Positions 37,365 through 46,400 of a stretch of DNA of 64,000 nt are shown in pieces. The translations under genes were made by a program, and so were the position numbers. The stretch is from Chthonomonadales bacterium. Its GTDB lineage: Bacteria; Armatimonadota; Chthonomonadetes; Chthonomonadales; CAJBBX01. Location: NCBI GenBank assembly GCA_013360745.1, contig JABWBA010000003.1:41873-105872 (forward strand), given 5' to 3'. Numbering within the stretch: the first letter of the stretch is position 1; each line of letters opens with the position of its first letter. The notes beneath the pieces were generated by a model. It ran no database searches and had not been told where the DNA came from. It worked only from the letters and a program-made list of their open reading frames with translations.

Positions 37365-39032
37365 CTAGACGGATACCCGGACGAATCGCCTCGACGCGGA
37401 TTTCCCTCCCAGAAGCGCGACGCCGAGAAGCAGTATGTTGAAGGCCAGGCCGCAGGTGTAGACCGCCCACGAGGGGGCATCCGCCCTGCCCAGGATGACC
37501 AGGCCGAGAGCATTGAGTCCGATGCCGATTGAGGTGAACCCCATGGCAAGAAGCACATTCACATTCTGCTTTACGGCCTGCACCGTATCCTTCCAGACAA
37601 GCTTCGGCCGGAGACAGTCGATCATCAGCCCGGCCGCGGCCGACCACAGCAGCACGACTTCGCTCAGCAACACCACATAGGCCCATTGCCACAGGTAGAA
37701 CGGCACGATCATGGCGAACACGGCGATCGCCAGCAAGTTCAACGGCGTGATCAGGAACGCACCCGCGACTAGCTTTCCCAGATAGATTGTGTACGGGTCT
37801 AAGGGCAGGGATTTCTCCAGCCATAACCGCTTGCCATCCTTCGAATAGCTGGCGGAGAAGAGCGACGACAGGCTGCCGAACAGGGCTAAGCTGAGCGCCA
37901 TGCCGACCACGACAAGCGGCAGGCGTCGCGCAAAGGCGTCGCTCTGGATCCATGCGTACAGCTGCCCGAGGATATCGACCTTACCCTTCGACTGAACCTT
38001 CATCATACCGTAGGTCACTGCGAGCAGCGGCAGGGCAACGTAACCGCCGAGCCCGTTCATCACGACCGCAGGGTCGCGCAATGTGCATCGGAGCTCTTTG
38101 CGGACGATCGAACCGAGAACCCCGCTGGCGCGTGCCGATTCCGCCCGCCCGTGTCGCCTCCGAGCCACGTTGGCGCCCTGTAGGATAGGACGAATATAGA
38201 ACCGTTCGCCGAAGGCAAGCGCCCCGAGGATATACGCGACCACAATCGCCAGATGGCTGACCTGATGCAGCCATGCGGTCCAGCGGGTATCCGCCAGGGC
38301 GTACATCGCAAACTGCGCACCGGGCATCAATCGGCCAACGCGCCCGATCCGGGCCATCTGCACCCGAACAAGATCGTCCATCGCCTCCGGCTCCAATGCC
38401 GATAAACCGGATGTGAGCAGGAGGGTGCCGACAACCAGCGCCAGGGTAATACCGACATACCAGAACCAGCGATTACGCCCGATGCCAGGCACGTTCGCGA
38501 TGAGCATGCACAGGACGGTCGACAGGCTGAGCGGAATCACCGGCATCAGCGCCAGTCCTACAAGCCCGACAGGTATATGGGCCAGCGGCGCGAAGCCGTA
38601 AGCGTAGTAGGCGAACAGGCCGGGTACGAGGAACACTCCGCCGATGAACAACTCGAGTAAATAGACTGCGGCGAGTTTGGCGGCGATGATCTGCCATGGC
38701 CGATACGGCAGGGGGAGTAGAATGCCCAGTTCATTCGATTGATACAACGTCGAATAGACCGTGGCGAGGCTCGCCAGGAAGACCATCCAGAGCGTCCCGG
38801 CATAGAGACCGACGATCATCCCGGGCGCCAGCGGCAGACCGGTATCCTTGATGAAGCCAAAGGCACGGAACTGCGCGGCTACGATCATCAGGTAGGACGG
38901 CGTCAGGCAAAGCGCCATGCCGAGCGTCGCGAGCCACGCCTTCAGGCGCTTCTCTTTGAGCACGAAAGCGTTGAGATTCAGTGCGGTCAGCAACTGTACG
39001 CGGATAAGGGACAGCATCGCTGCCGAGGTCAT
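37365..39032 (-). CDS. ABC-2-type exporter permease
   Basis: 555 aa polytopic; TVYSTLYQSNELGILLPLPYRPWQIIAAKLAAVYLLELFIGG; overlaps the ATPase gene by 4 nt. Confidence 0.85.
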   Translation of the reverse strand: MTSAAMLSLIRVQLLTALNLNAFVLKEKRLKAWLATLGMALCLTPSYLMIVAAQFRAFGFIKDTGLPLAPGMIVGLYAGTLWMVFLASLATVYSTLYQSNELGILLPLPYRPWQIIAAKLAAVYLLELFIGGVFLVPGLFAYYAYGFAPLAHIPVGLVGLALMPVIPLSLSTVLCMLIANVPGIGRNRWFWYVGITLALVVGTLLLTSGLSALEPEAMDDLVRVQMARIGRVGRLMPGAQFAMYALADTRWTAWLHQVSHLAIVVAYILGALAFGERFYIRPILQGANVARRRHGRAESARASGVLGSIVRKELRCTLRDPAVVMNGLGGYVALPLLAVTYGMMKVQSKGKVDILGQLYAWIQSDAFARRLPLVVVGMALSLALFGSLSSLFSASYSKDGKRLWLEKSLPLDPYTIYLGKLVAGAFLITPLNLLAIAVFAMIVPFYLWQWAYVVLLSEVVLLWSAAAGLMIDCLRPKLVWKDTVQAVKQNVNVLLAMGFTSIGIGLNALGLVILGRADAPSWAVYTCGLAFNILLLGVALLGGKSASRRFVRVSV

Positions 39033-39742
39033 CGGTCGACCAGATCCAGGAACGTCGTCTCCAGAGTCGAGTCGGCTGAGGTTCGCAGCTCATCGAGGGT
39101 GCCGCAGGCCACCAGCTTGCCCTGGGCGATGATGCCGACCCGATCACACAGCTTCTCCGCGACCTCTAGTATGTGCGTGGAGAAGAACACCGTAAGGCCC
39201 GCCTCCGCGTGCTCGCGCATCATCTTCTTGAGCTCAAAGGCGGCCTCCGGATCGAGCCCGACCAGCGGTTCATCAAGAACCCATACCCGAGGGGCATGGA
39301 CCAGCGCCGAGATCAGCACGACCTTCTGGCGCATGCCGTGGGAGTAGGATTCGATCGGATCGGACAGGGCGGCCGCGAGATCGAACGTTCCGGCGAGTGC
39401 GGTGATCCGCTCCCGCCGCAGATCCTCCGGCACCGCGTAGGCATCGGCCACGAAGTTGATGAACTGCATGCCGGACAACCGCTCGTAGATATCCGGAGTG
39501 TCGGGCACGTACGCCATGCTGCGCTTGGCCGTAATCGGTTCACGAACGACGTCGACGCCATCCACCGTTACGACGCCGGCGTCGGGCTGGAGCAACCCCA
39601 CAATCATCTTGATCGTGGTCGTCTTGCCCGCACCGTTCGGTCCGATAAATCCGAAGATCTCGCCCGCGCGGATGTCCAGGGTCAGACCGTCGACGGCGCG
39701 CTTATGGCCATACGATTTCGTCACGGACGCGAGCCGGATCAT
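39029..39742 (-). CDS. ABC transporter ATP-binding protein
   Basis: GFIGPNGAGKTTTIKMIVGLLQPDAG, SHGMRQKVVLISALVHAPRVWVLDEPLVGLDPEA. Confidence 0.94.
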   Translation of the reverse strand: MIRLASVTKSYGHKRAVDGLTLDIRAGEIFGFIGPNGAGKTTTIKMIVGLLQPDAGVVTVDGVDVVREPITAKRSMAYVPDTPDIYERLSGMQFINFVADAYAVPEDLRRERITALAGTFDLAAALSDPIESYSHGMRQKVVLISALVHAPRVWVLDEPLVGLDPEAAFELKKMMREHAEAGLTVFFSTHILEVAEKLCDRVGIIAQGKLVACGTLDELRTSADSTLETTFLDLVDR

Positions 39743-39836
39743 CGGTGTCGAACCTCCCAACCGTTTATCTACCTACGACGATTATGGCAGCCGGTTTCGG
39801 ATGCCGTTGGGCGGCCCGCCGCACCCCGCTCGAACG

Positions 39837-41732
39837 CTACTCGACGACGACAATGGAATGGATATCGAGTCGCGGAACGGTGACGCGGGTGACGCCGTTC
39901 GTGTAGGTGAAGTACAGGGACTGGCCCTCCGGCTGCAGAGTGACGCGAGCGGGCTTGCGGCCCCGTCGTACAAGCACCTCGAGCGGGCCGATCGGATCGA
40001 TGGACTCGAGGATCGGGTTCTGGTAATCCCAGTGCCGGCCCGACGTGTTGATGAGGTTGATCGCCAGACCCCCCTTTGCCCTGTTGAGGATGACATCGAC
40101 GTTATGGGAGCCACGGACCTCAACGACGGGATCCGGAAACAGCTCCCGCGCGAGAGCGGTCAGGAAATCCCGGTCCTCGGGTGCACGATTCGCGAGGTAC
40201 CGTCGGCTAAAGGGTTGGGGCACGACGGCGATGGCCCCGGCCCCCGCCCTGTAGAGCCGCGCGGCCCGATCCCGATCCGTATCGGCGCCAAACGGTTGCG
40301 CGGCGCCGGAGGTCTGGCTGCCGAACAGCGCAGCCGTGCCCTCGCCGATGAGAAGGAGACGTCCGCCGCCCTGGACATACGTTGTCAACGCTCTCAGGAA
40401 CTCAGGTTCGAGATAGGCGACTTCGGAAAGTACGATCAGCCGGTACTGCTTCATGCGACGGACCAGAACATGCTCCCCGAGAACATCGACAACGTTCTGT
40501 CCCTCCAGCAGCGCCTGCAACACCCCGCTCATCTCGGAAGGATCGCGCGGAAAAAGGCCGTTCATCTTCCGATAGTGGTCTGCCGCGGAATACAGGAGGG
40601 CGATCTGGGGTACCTGCTTCGCGCGGTAACAGAGGTTCTGTCGTTCGCGACTGAACCGCGCCACCTCTGCCATAACGGGCATATGTTCCAACCGAACCGA
40701 TCCGTCCCGTCGCTGCGTGAAATAGGCCTGAAAGCCCCCGCCAAGGGCCAGAACGAGCGCAGCCTCGCGCTTCAGCTGGACCGCGGACTTCTGGCGCCAC
40801 GACTGGTTCGGCGGCGCAGCGAAACTCCAGGCCATCAGGTCCCAGGGCTTTCCCTGGTTCGCGATATAGCGCGCCGAAAACCGAGCCGAGTTGACGCTGT
40901 CCGAGGGCGAATAATCACCGGAGATCCAATCCACCTTAGCGGTGACCGGTTCGGGCATATGGTCGCTGAACGCCCAGTTGCTGCAAATCTGCATCTGTGG
41001 GTTCGTCTTACGAACTTCGGCCATATAACGGCGGAAATACCGGCGAAACGCCTCGCGGTGGAACTCTAGCCATTCCCTCCAGTTCGGTTCGCCCGGGCCT
41101 TTCGGTACGTTCTCGATCCCGGTGGCCTTCCGAAACGCGGCCACGGCCGCGGTCCCGTAATCGGGTACCGTGGCCCAGCATTCTCCATCGACCCAGGCGC
41201 CATCCACTCCCCAGTCCCGATTGAGTTCGCGCAGCTGCGGGATCAGGATCTGATCGGCGTAGGGGCCAAAAACCGATGTCGCGTTCCCGTTCACGCTGCC
41301 GTCGGCGTTGACAGCGCCCCATTCCGGATGCAGGCGAATGGCCTCCGAATCCCAGACTCCCGAATAGTGCATGTACAGGCCGACGCCCCGCTCCGCAGTC
41401 ACCTCGCGCCAGAGCTTCAGCGGATCGCCGACGAAGCCAGGCGCACGATTCCCTACTCGAGTTGGATAACTCGATAGGCCCGGATGGCCTTTGCAGTCGA
41501 TCTGGACGTAATCGGGCTTCACGGAGTCCAGGATCTCGAGGATCATGGCCCGGGTTGTGTTCTTGCCGATCTCGGTGCAATCGGTTCCGGCGTGGAAGTC
41601 AAAATGAATGCCGAGGAAGCTATCCGCGCGTCGAAGCCGAGCCGGATCGCCGTTCGCAGCAGCCATAGAGCCCAGCAAACAGGCAGCGGCAATGCCGGCG
41701 GCGGTAACGGCGGGAAAGATCGAGGAAGCCAT
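39837..41732 (-). CDS. Secreted glycoside-hydrolase-like protein (TIM barrel; GATase-like/beta-galactosidase trimerisation-type C-terminal part)
   Basis: Signal peptide; PDYVQIDCKGHPGLSSYPT, GLYMHYSGVWDSEAIRLHPEW, DGAWVDGECWAT; later FLRALTTYVQGGGRLLLIGEGTAALFG. Confidence 0.7.
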   Translation of the reverse strand: MASSIFPAVTAAGIAAACLLGSMAAANGDPARLRRADSFLGIHFDFHAGTDCTEIGKNTTRAMILEILDSVKPDYVQIDCKGHPGLSSYPTRVGNRAPGFVGDPLKLWREVTAERGVGLYMHYSGVWDSEAIRLHPEWGAVNADGSVNGNATSVFGPYADQILIPQLRELNRDWGVDGAWVDGECWATVPDYGTAAVAAFRKATGIENVPKGPGEPNWREWLEFHREAFRRYFRRYMAEVRKTNPQMQICSNWAFSDHMPEPVTAKVDWISGDYSPSDSVNSARFSARYIANQGKPWDLMAWSFAAPPNQSWRQKSAVQLKREAALVLALGGGFQAYFTQRRDGSVRLEHMPVMAEVARFSRERQNLCYRAKQVPQIALLYSAADHYRKMNGLFPRDPSEMSGVLQALLEGQNVVDVLGEHVLVRRMKQYRLIVLSEVAYLEPEFLRALTTYVQGGGRLLLIGEGTAALFGSQTSGAAQPFGADTDRDRAARLYRAGAGAIAVVPQPFSRRYLANRAPEDRDFLTALARELFPDPVVEVRGSHNVDVILNRAKGGLAINLINTSGRHWDYQNPILESIDPIGPLEVLVRRGRKPARVTLQPEGQSLYFTYTNGVTRVTVPRLDIHSIVVVE

Positions 41733-41866
41733 GGGATGTCTCCTTTGCCAATCAGGCGTACGACCAACTGTTCGAGCCGATCCACTGCAATCCCTCCAGA
41801 AACATACGACCGCCCGCAACGGTACACTGGATGTCATGTCCTTAGCCATGACGAAGGAGCTCAGCC

Positions 41867-43177
41867 ATGCTCATGCCCATGATCGCAGCCGCAGCACAAG
41901 TAACCGGGACCGCCGCGCCACCGCTCTTCACCCGCGACGAGCGCGCCGCCATCGTGGCCTATTGGAACGCACCGGGGCGGTACAGCATCGGGGCTCCGGC
42001 CGCTGGTCCGTCTGGCGGCCCGTGGCAGGTACGACTGACGCCGGAAGGCTCGCGCTGGTTCTGGGCCTACACGCGCGCCGTCGCCGGGCCGGGCAAACCG
42101 CCGCCGAACCTCGACATTAAAGCGGCGGCGCCGGATTGGGAGGCCTGGGTGCAGGCCAAACTGGAGTACGATCGTGCGCTCGCAACCCTCCAGGCCGACC
42201 TGGCTAATCGGGGCATCGATATCGACTCTCCGGCGGCCCAAACCGCCGCACTGCCGCCGTTGCCGGGCCCGATCCCAGATGCGCTCCTCGCCCGGGTCGG
42301 CAATCCGCCCGCCTTTGCTGCCGCCGTCGTGCCCCGCCGATATCGTATCCTCTTCGACGACGGCGACCTGTATGCCTATACCGATAACGTCCCCATGCGG
42401 CCCCGCTACGCCTACTACCGATGGACGAGCGGCGTGATGGATGCCGGCAAGCCCCTGAGACAGATGACGGATGCCGAACTCGATCCCATCTTTACCGGTG
42501 CGGGCATGTCGCCGTCGGAGGCCAGGGCTGCCAAGGCCGTCTCGCGGCTGGAAGGAGGCTTCGAGGCCGTCAATACCTACGATACAGGCTGGGTCTCCAT
42601 CGGCTTTATTCAGTGCATCACAGCGGAAAACGGCGATGGCTCCCTGATGGACGTCCTGACCGAGGAGAAGACGGATGCGCCGAGCGCCTATCAGAACGAC
42701 TTTCGACGGTTCGGCATCGATGTCAGCCAAGCCGGGATCCTCACCGTAGTGGATCCGACCACGGGCGCGGAGCTCAGCGGCAATGACGCGGTCCGCATGG
42801 TGATCGAGGACAAGCGGCTAACGGCCTGCTTTCAGCGGGCAGGGCGGCGGAGTCTGGCCTTTCGGGCGGCGCAGGTAAAAACCGCACGCAAACGGTACTG
42901 GCCCGCCGACGACCCCTTTACCGCCGCCGCTGGCCAGGTGGTATTGAAAGGGAGCGTCAAGGATATCATCCGATCGGAGGCCGGCATGGCAACCCTGTTC
43001 GATCGCAAGGTAAATCGAGGTTCCATCGCGCCGTTCGATGAGGTCGTTAGCGGCATCGTACGGGACCATCGCATTACGACCATCGCCGAACTACAGCGTT
43101 ACGAACGGGCCATCATCGCCGCGCTCAAGTATCGGGTCGATTTCCTCACGGAATCATCCCTCAGCCAGCCGGATTGA
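41867..43177 (+). CDS. Hypothetical, possible lysozyme/chitosanase-fold protein
   Basis: SRLEGGFEAVNTYDTGWVSIGFIQCITAENGDGSLMDVL resembles lysozyme-like E...D motif regions; weak N-terminal hydrophobic segment. Confidence 0.5.
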   Translation: MLMPMIAAAAQVTGTAAPPLFTRDERAAIVAYWNAPGRYSIGAPAAGPSGGPWQVRLTPEGSRWFWAYTRAVAGPGKPPPNLDIKAAAPDWEAWVQAKLEYDRALATLQADLANRGIDIDSPAAQTAALPPLPGPIPDALLARVGNPPAFAAAVVPRRYRILFDDGDLYAYTDNVPMRPRYAYYRWTSGVMDAGKPLRQMTDAELDPIFTGAGMSPSEARAAKAVSRLEGGFEAVNTYDTGWVSIGFIQCITAENGDGSLMDVLTEEKTDAPSAYQNDFRRFGIDVSQAGILTVVDPTTGAELSGNDAVRMVIEDKRLTACFQRAGRRSLAFRAAQVKTARKRYWPADDPFTAAAGQVVLKGSVKDIIRSEAGMATLFDRKVNRGSIAPFDEVVSGIVRDHRITTIAELQRYERAIIAALKYRVDFLTESSLSQPD

Positions 43178-43315
43178 GCACGACGACGATGGTGTATCGG
43201 CCCCACGGCTTTCCGCACCATGCCGAGGATTGGCAGAATAGTCCATATAATCGCATTGAATTCGCACATTTTTGCATCCGGTGTAAACGGAGCGTAAACG
43301 ATGGATCTGTAGAAT

Positions 43316-43405
43316 GGTAGGTAGACGGTCGACATCATCGGCGCGGGATCGGCGCCGAGAACATCGTACATGCCGTCGGTGCGGTGAGGGCTACGACCTC
43401 CTACC
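43316..43405 (+). ncRNA. Candidate structured intergenic RNA with nested stems, ahead of a Rho-independent terminator
   Basis: GGTAGG(43316-43321)/CCTACC(43400-43405); GACGGT(43324-43329)/GCCGTC(43372-43377); TCGGCGC(43338-43344)/GCGCCGA(43352-43358). Confidence 0.3.
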
Positions 43406-44866
43406 TCATGCCCCGGGTCGATCCACCTTATCCCCGGGGCTTTTTCCTGCCTCGCCGCTTTGCGGGCTGGCATCGGGCGCCGGAGTCGCAGCGATCAGGG
43501 TAAGAGCTTGTTCGATCAGGATTTCGCCGGTCATCTCACCCAGGGATACACGTGAGATATAGGTGTAGGCAGGGAAGCTTCGGAAATCCACCTTCGTCAT
43601 GATATATCCGAACGCGTCGTTCGTAAGCCCGAAAACGAGATTATGCTCGCCTCGCATGGCGCGTTTCAGATAGAAGCCGATGTTCGGCAGAGCCTCTCCC
43701 GGAATCGTGAGGACCTGGGAATCGCCAATGGTCAGGCAGTTCATCCTCGTTCGGATCGTTCGTTCATCTCCGTGGGGATACTTCAACGGGGACAACGTCA
43801 CCACCGCCCACAGTTCGGGCGAATCCACCGGAAACGTCACCATTGTCGCGCCGCAATAGACGGTGGGGTTGGTCTGTGCCGGAGCCTTGTCGACGATCCG
43901 GAGGGCCTCATCGGCCATCAGGCCGCCGATGCGCTCACACTCCTCCCATGTCCGCGCATCCTTCCAGTAGCCGCGTAACGGATCCGACGGCTGATCCAGC
44001 AGGCGATTGTCCGCGGTGACCATCCCCCCCTGAGCGCCGTTCATAAACAGAGCCATTCCGCCAGCTTTCGCCTCGATCCGATCGTAGAGAGGGCCGCAGA
44101 GATCGGGACTGAGGATGCCGACCTCACTGCCCAGAACCTCAGGATGGATCGCATAGTTGACGAGCGTCGCGATGCAGGCGCCGCCCCTGGCGTTGCGCAC
44201 CTGAAGGACGGACATGCGGCGATCGTACAGATCCGGCGCGTAGTAGTTGTACGCGATCTTCCCTCTGGCTTCGTCGGTGGCCGTATGGAGGATGGCCGGA
44301 ACAGCTCGTTCGATCGCCTCGTTCGCCGCTTCGGCGGCCAGAACGCAGACCCTTTCCATAAAGGCGAGGTCGCCCGTGTGCCCGCCCTTACCGTCGGGGA
44401 ACGCATAACAGTCCGGCGCGCTGTGGGTATGCGTCGATCCGATGACGATATTGGCCCCGGGTACCTTCGGCACTCGAGCGCGGACCCGTTCGGCGAGTAC
44501 GGAAGGAAATCCGAGGAGATCGAGGCTGATGATCAGAGCCGTTCCGCTGCGGTTGCGCAGATACAGGGCTCTGGCGAATAGATCGCCCCTCTTTTCCTTT
44601 ACGGGATTGGGCATCCCGAGGCCGCCGGAGACAGGCAGCAATGGGTCGGGCGTAATGATCCGTTTGGCGGCGCCCGCGATGAAGCTGGCCTGACCGGCCG
44701 CTGGATCCGCACCGGCCTTCGCTGCAGTCTGGCGCTCGCCTCCGGCCAATGCGGATGCGCCGGAGAACGCGAGGACAGCGCCCGTCGAAAGAGCGCCCTG
44801 CATCAGTTGGCGACGCGATACGCGGGCATCCGGTTCCTGGCTCTCATTCTCACTGCCTGTGATCAT
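43406..44866 (-). CDS. Neutral/alkaline ceramidase N-terminal domain protein, Tat-exported
   Basis: Tat-like VSRRQLMQGALSTGAVLAF; GAAKRIITPDPLLPVSGGLGM; IVIGSTHTHSAPDCY; ATLVNYAIHPEVLG; FMNGAQGGMV. Confidence 0.85.
   Translation of the reverse strand: MITGSENESQEPDARVSRRQLMQGALSTGAVLAFSGASALAGGERQTAAKAGADPAAGQASFIAGAAKRIITPDPLLPVSGGLGMPNPVKEKRGDLFARALYLRNRSGTALIISLDLLGFPSVLAERVRARVPKVPGANIVIGSTHTHSAPDCYAFPDGKGGHTGDLAFMERVCVLAAEAANEAIERAVPAILHTATDEARGKIAYNYYAPDLYDRRMSVLQVRNARGGACIATLVNYAIHPEVLGSEVGILSPDLCGPLYDRIEAKAGGMALFMNGAQGGMVTADNRLLDQPSDPLRGYWKDARTWEECERIGGLMADEALRIVDKAPAQTNPTVYCGATMVTFPVDSPELWAVVTLSPLKYPHGDERTIRTRMNCLTIGDSQVLTIPGEALPNIGFYLKRAMRGEHNLVFGLTNDAFGYIMTKVDFRSFPAYTYISRVSLGEMTGEILIEQALTLIAATPAPDASPQSGEAGKSPGDKVDRPGA
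43410..43445 (+). terminator. Rho-independent terminator (+ strand)
   Basis: GCCCCGGG (43410-43417) - 15-nt loop - CCCGGGGC (43433-43440) followed by TTTTT. Confidence 0.75.
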
Positions 44867-44908
44867 CGGTGTCCTCCTTACGCTTCCACAACGGTAGGGC
44901 TCCGCGCC

Positions 44909-46216
44909 CTAGACCGAAGGGATCATACCCTCGGCACGAGCAAGCCGTCGCTTCGCGTGGATGAGATAGACGTACTCCGTCGCGCTTGCCAGGGTTGTGG
45001 CGCCTGCCGCTGAGGCCATCGGATCTGCATGCAGGCCGACGGCGATCACGAGCGTCAGCGCCATCGTCGTCAAGCCAACTACCATGCCGCGATATACCTC
45101 GCGCGTGGTACCCGCACCCATCAGGAGACCGCGGGCCCAGGAGCCCAGAGCGGTAAGGAGCGGAGTCAAGCTGCCGTACGCGATGCCCGAAGCGACGAGC
45201 GGGTAAAGCGCGGACGGCGCTTCCACCACATGCATCAAATAGACCGATAGCGCTGGCGTAACCGCCATTCCGAGGGCAGCTATCGTCCCCAGAGACCCGA
45301 GAAGCCATGCGGTCTGCCGCAAGGGCGCATCCGCCAGGGGCGTCTTGCACTGCGCAACGGTGATCTCCTGATAGGCGATTCCCCCGCCCCGGATCACAAG
45401 CAGCACCATAAACGCTACGGGCCAGGCGGCCAGCGTTTGCGTCGGGCTGGATAGTCGCGCCAGGGCCGCCATGGTCATCGGCTGGGCAAGGAGCATGAGC
45501 AGCGTTGTAGCCGCCAGGGGCAGATGGAACCGAGCGATATCCCGCTGGCTGAGGGTCGACATCGGCGCATCCGATTGATCCACGACGATCCGCCGGAGAA
45601 CCGGTCGGACAAAGAGCGTCGTTACCAAGGCCTCGCCGACCACGGCGGCCATCACCGCGACGCTGGCAACCTGAACCCCACCCAATCGGCCATATCCGAC
45701 AAGCAAGACAGCCGTCCCCACGGCTGTCGTAAGCCGGACTGCCGTCCCGTAGGAGACCAGATGCGTATGACCGTACCGGACGAGGATGCCCTGGTTGAAT
45801 CGGCGCCAGCCTATCGCCGCTGTCCAGAACAGCATCGTGCGCATCGCAGGCCGAGCGGCGGAGACGATGGCCTCGGGTTGCCCCATCAACCGGATCGTGA
45901 TCCAATCGAACAGGGGCGAGAACGCGACCAGCCCCGTCAGCAGCGTGCCCAGACCGCAGAGGGTGAGGGTAAAGCGTCGGATCGCACAGATGGAGCCAGG
46001 ATCCCGGGCGAGCGCCACTGTCGTGCCCAGCAGCATGATCACCGGGCTCTCGATCAGAAGCGACAGGGAGAGCGCCAGGCCCCAGGCCGCGAGATTCAAG
46101 GCCGGATCGGCAAGCCGGCCGATGGCCGCCTGAAATGCCGGGCCTTCGAGCATCATCAACTCGAAGCTCACGGCCAGCGGCAACCATCGGCGCAGTATCA
46201 CGCCGATGCGGGACAT
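44909..46216 (-). CDS. MATE/ANKH-like multidrug/oligosaccharidyl-lipid/polysaccharide exporter-superfamily membrane protein
   Basis: MSRIGVILRRWLPLAVSFELMMLEGPAFQAAIGRLADPALNLAAWGLALSLSLLIESPVIM; about 12 hydrophobic segments. Confidence 0.6.
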   Translation of the reverse strand: MSRIGVILRRWLPLAVSFELMMLEGPAFQAAIGRLADPALNLAAWGLALSLSLLIESPVIMLLGTTVALARDPGSICAIRRFTLTLCGLGTLLTGLVAFSPLFDWITIRLMGQPEAIVSAARPAMRTMLFWTAAIGWRRFNQGILVRYGHTHLVSYGTAVRLTTAVGTAVLLVGYGRLGGVQVASVAVMAAVVGEALVTTLFVRPVLRRIVVDQSDAPMSTLSQRDIARFHLPLAATTLLMLLAQPMTMAALARLSSPTQTLAAWPVAFMVLLVIRGGGIAYQEITVAQCKTPLADAPLRQTAWLLGSLGTIAALGMAVTPALSVYLMHVVEAPSALYPLVASGIAYGSLTPLLTALGSWARGLLMGAGTTREVYRGMVVGLTTMALTLVIAVGLHADPMASAAGATTLASATEYVYLIHAKRRLARAEGMIPSV

Positions 46217-46400
46217 GCTTGCATATCGGTGCGTCGAATGTTCGAAGATCGCTAATCGTCCTGAGCCCGTGGGGCCGTTCGAGAGTACCGCATGAACGGC
46301 AACGAACCGTGCCGTCCGCTGTGCGACGATAGGGAACAACGGGTCTGGCAAGAACGTCCGTCCGCGCCGCTGCACTGCTGTTTCGGAAGGAATGTGCGGA

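Noticed and set aside
44850-46187. 445-aa minus-strand ORF overlapping the membrane transporter
   Set aside because: Alternate frame rich in Arg/Gly/Ser/Asp with no hydrophobic or domain pattern; the 44909..46216 frame is the real polytopic protein.
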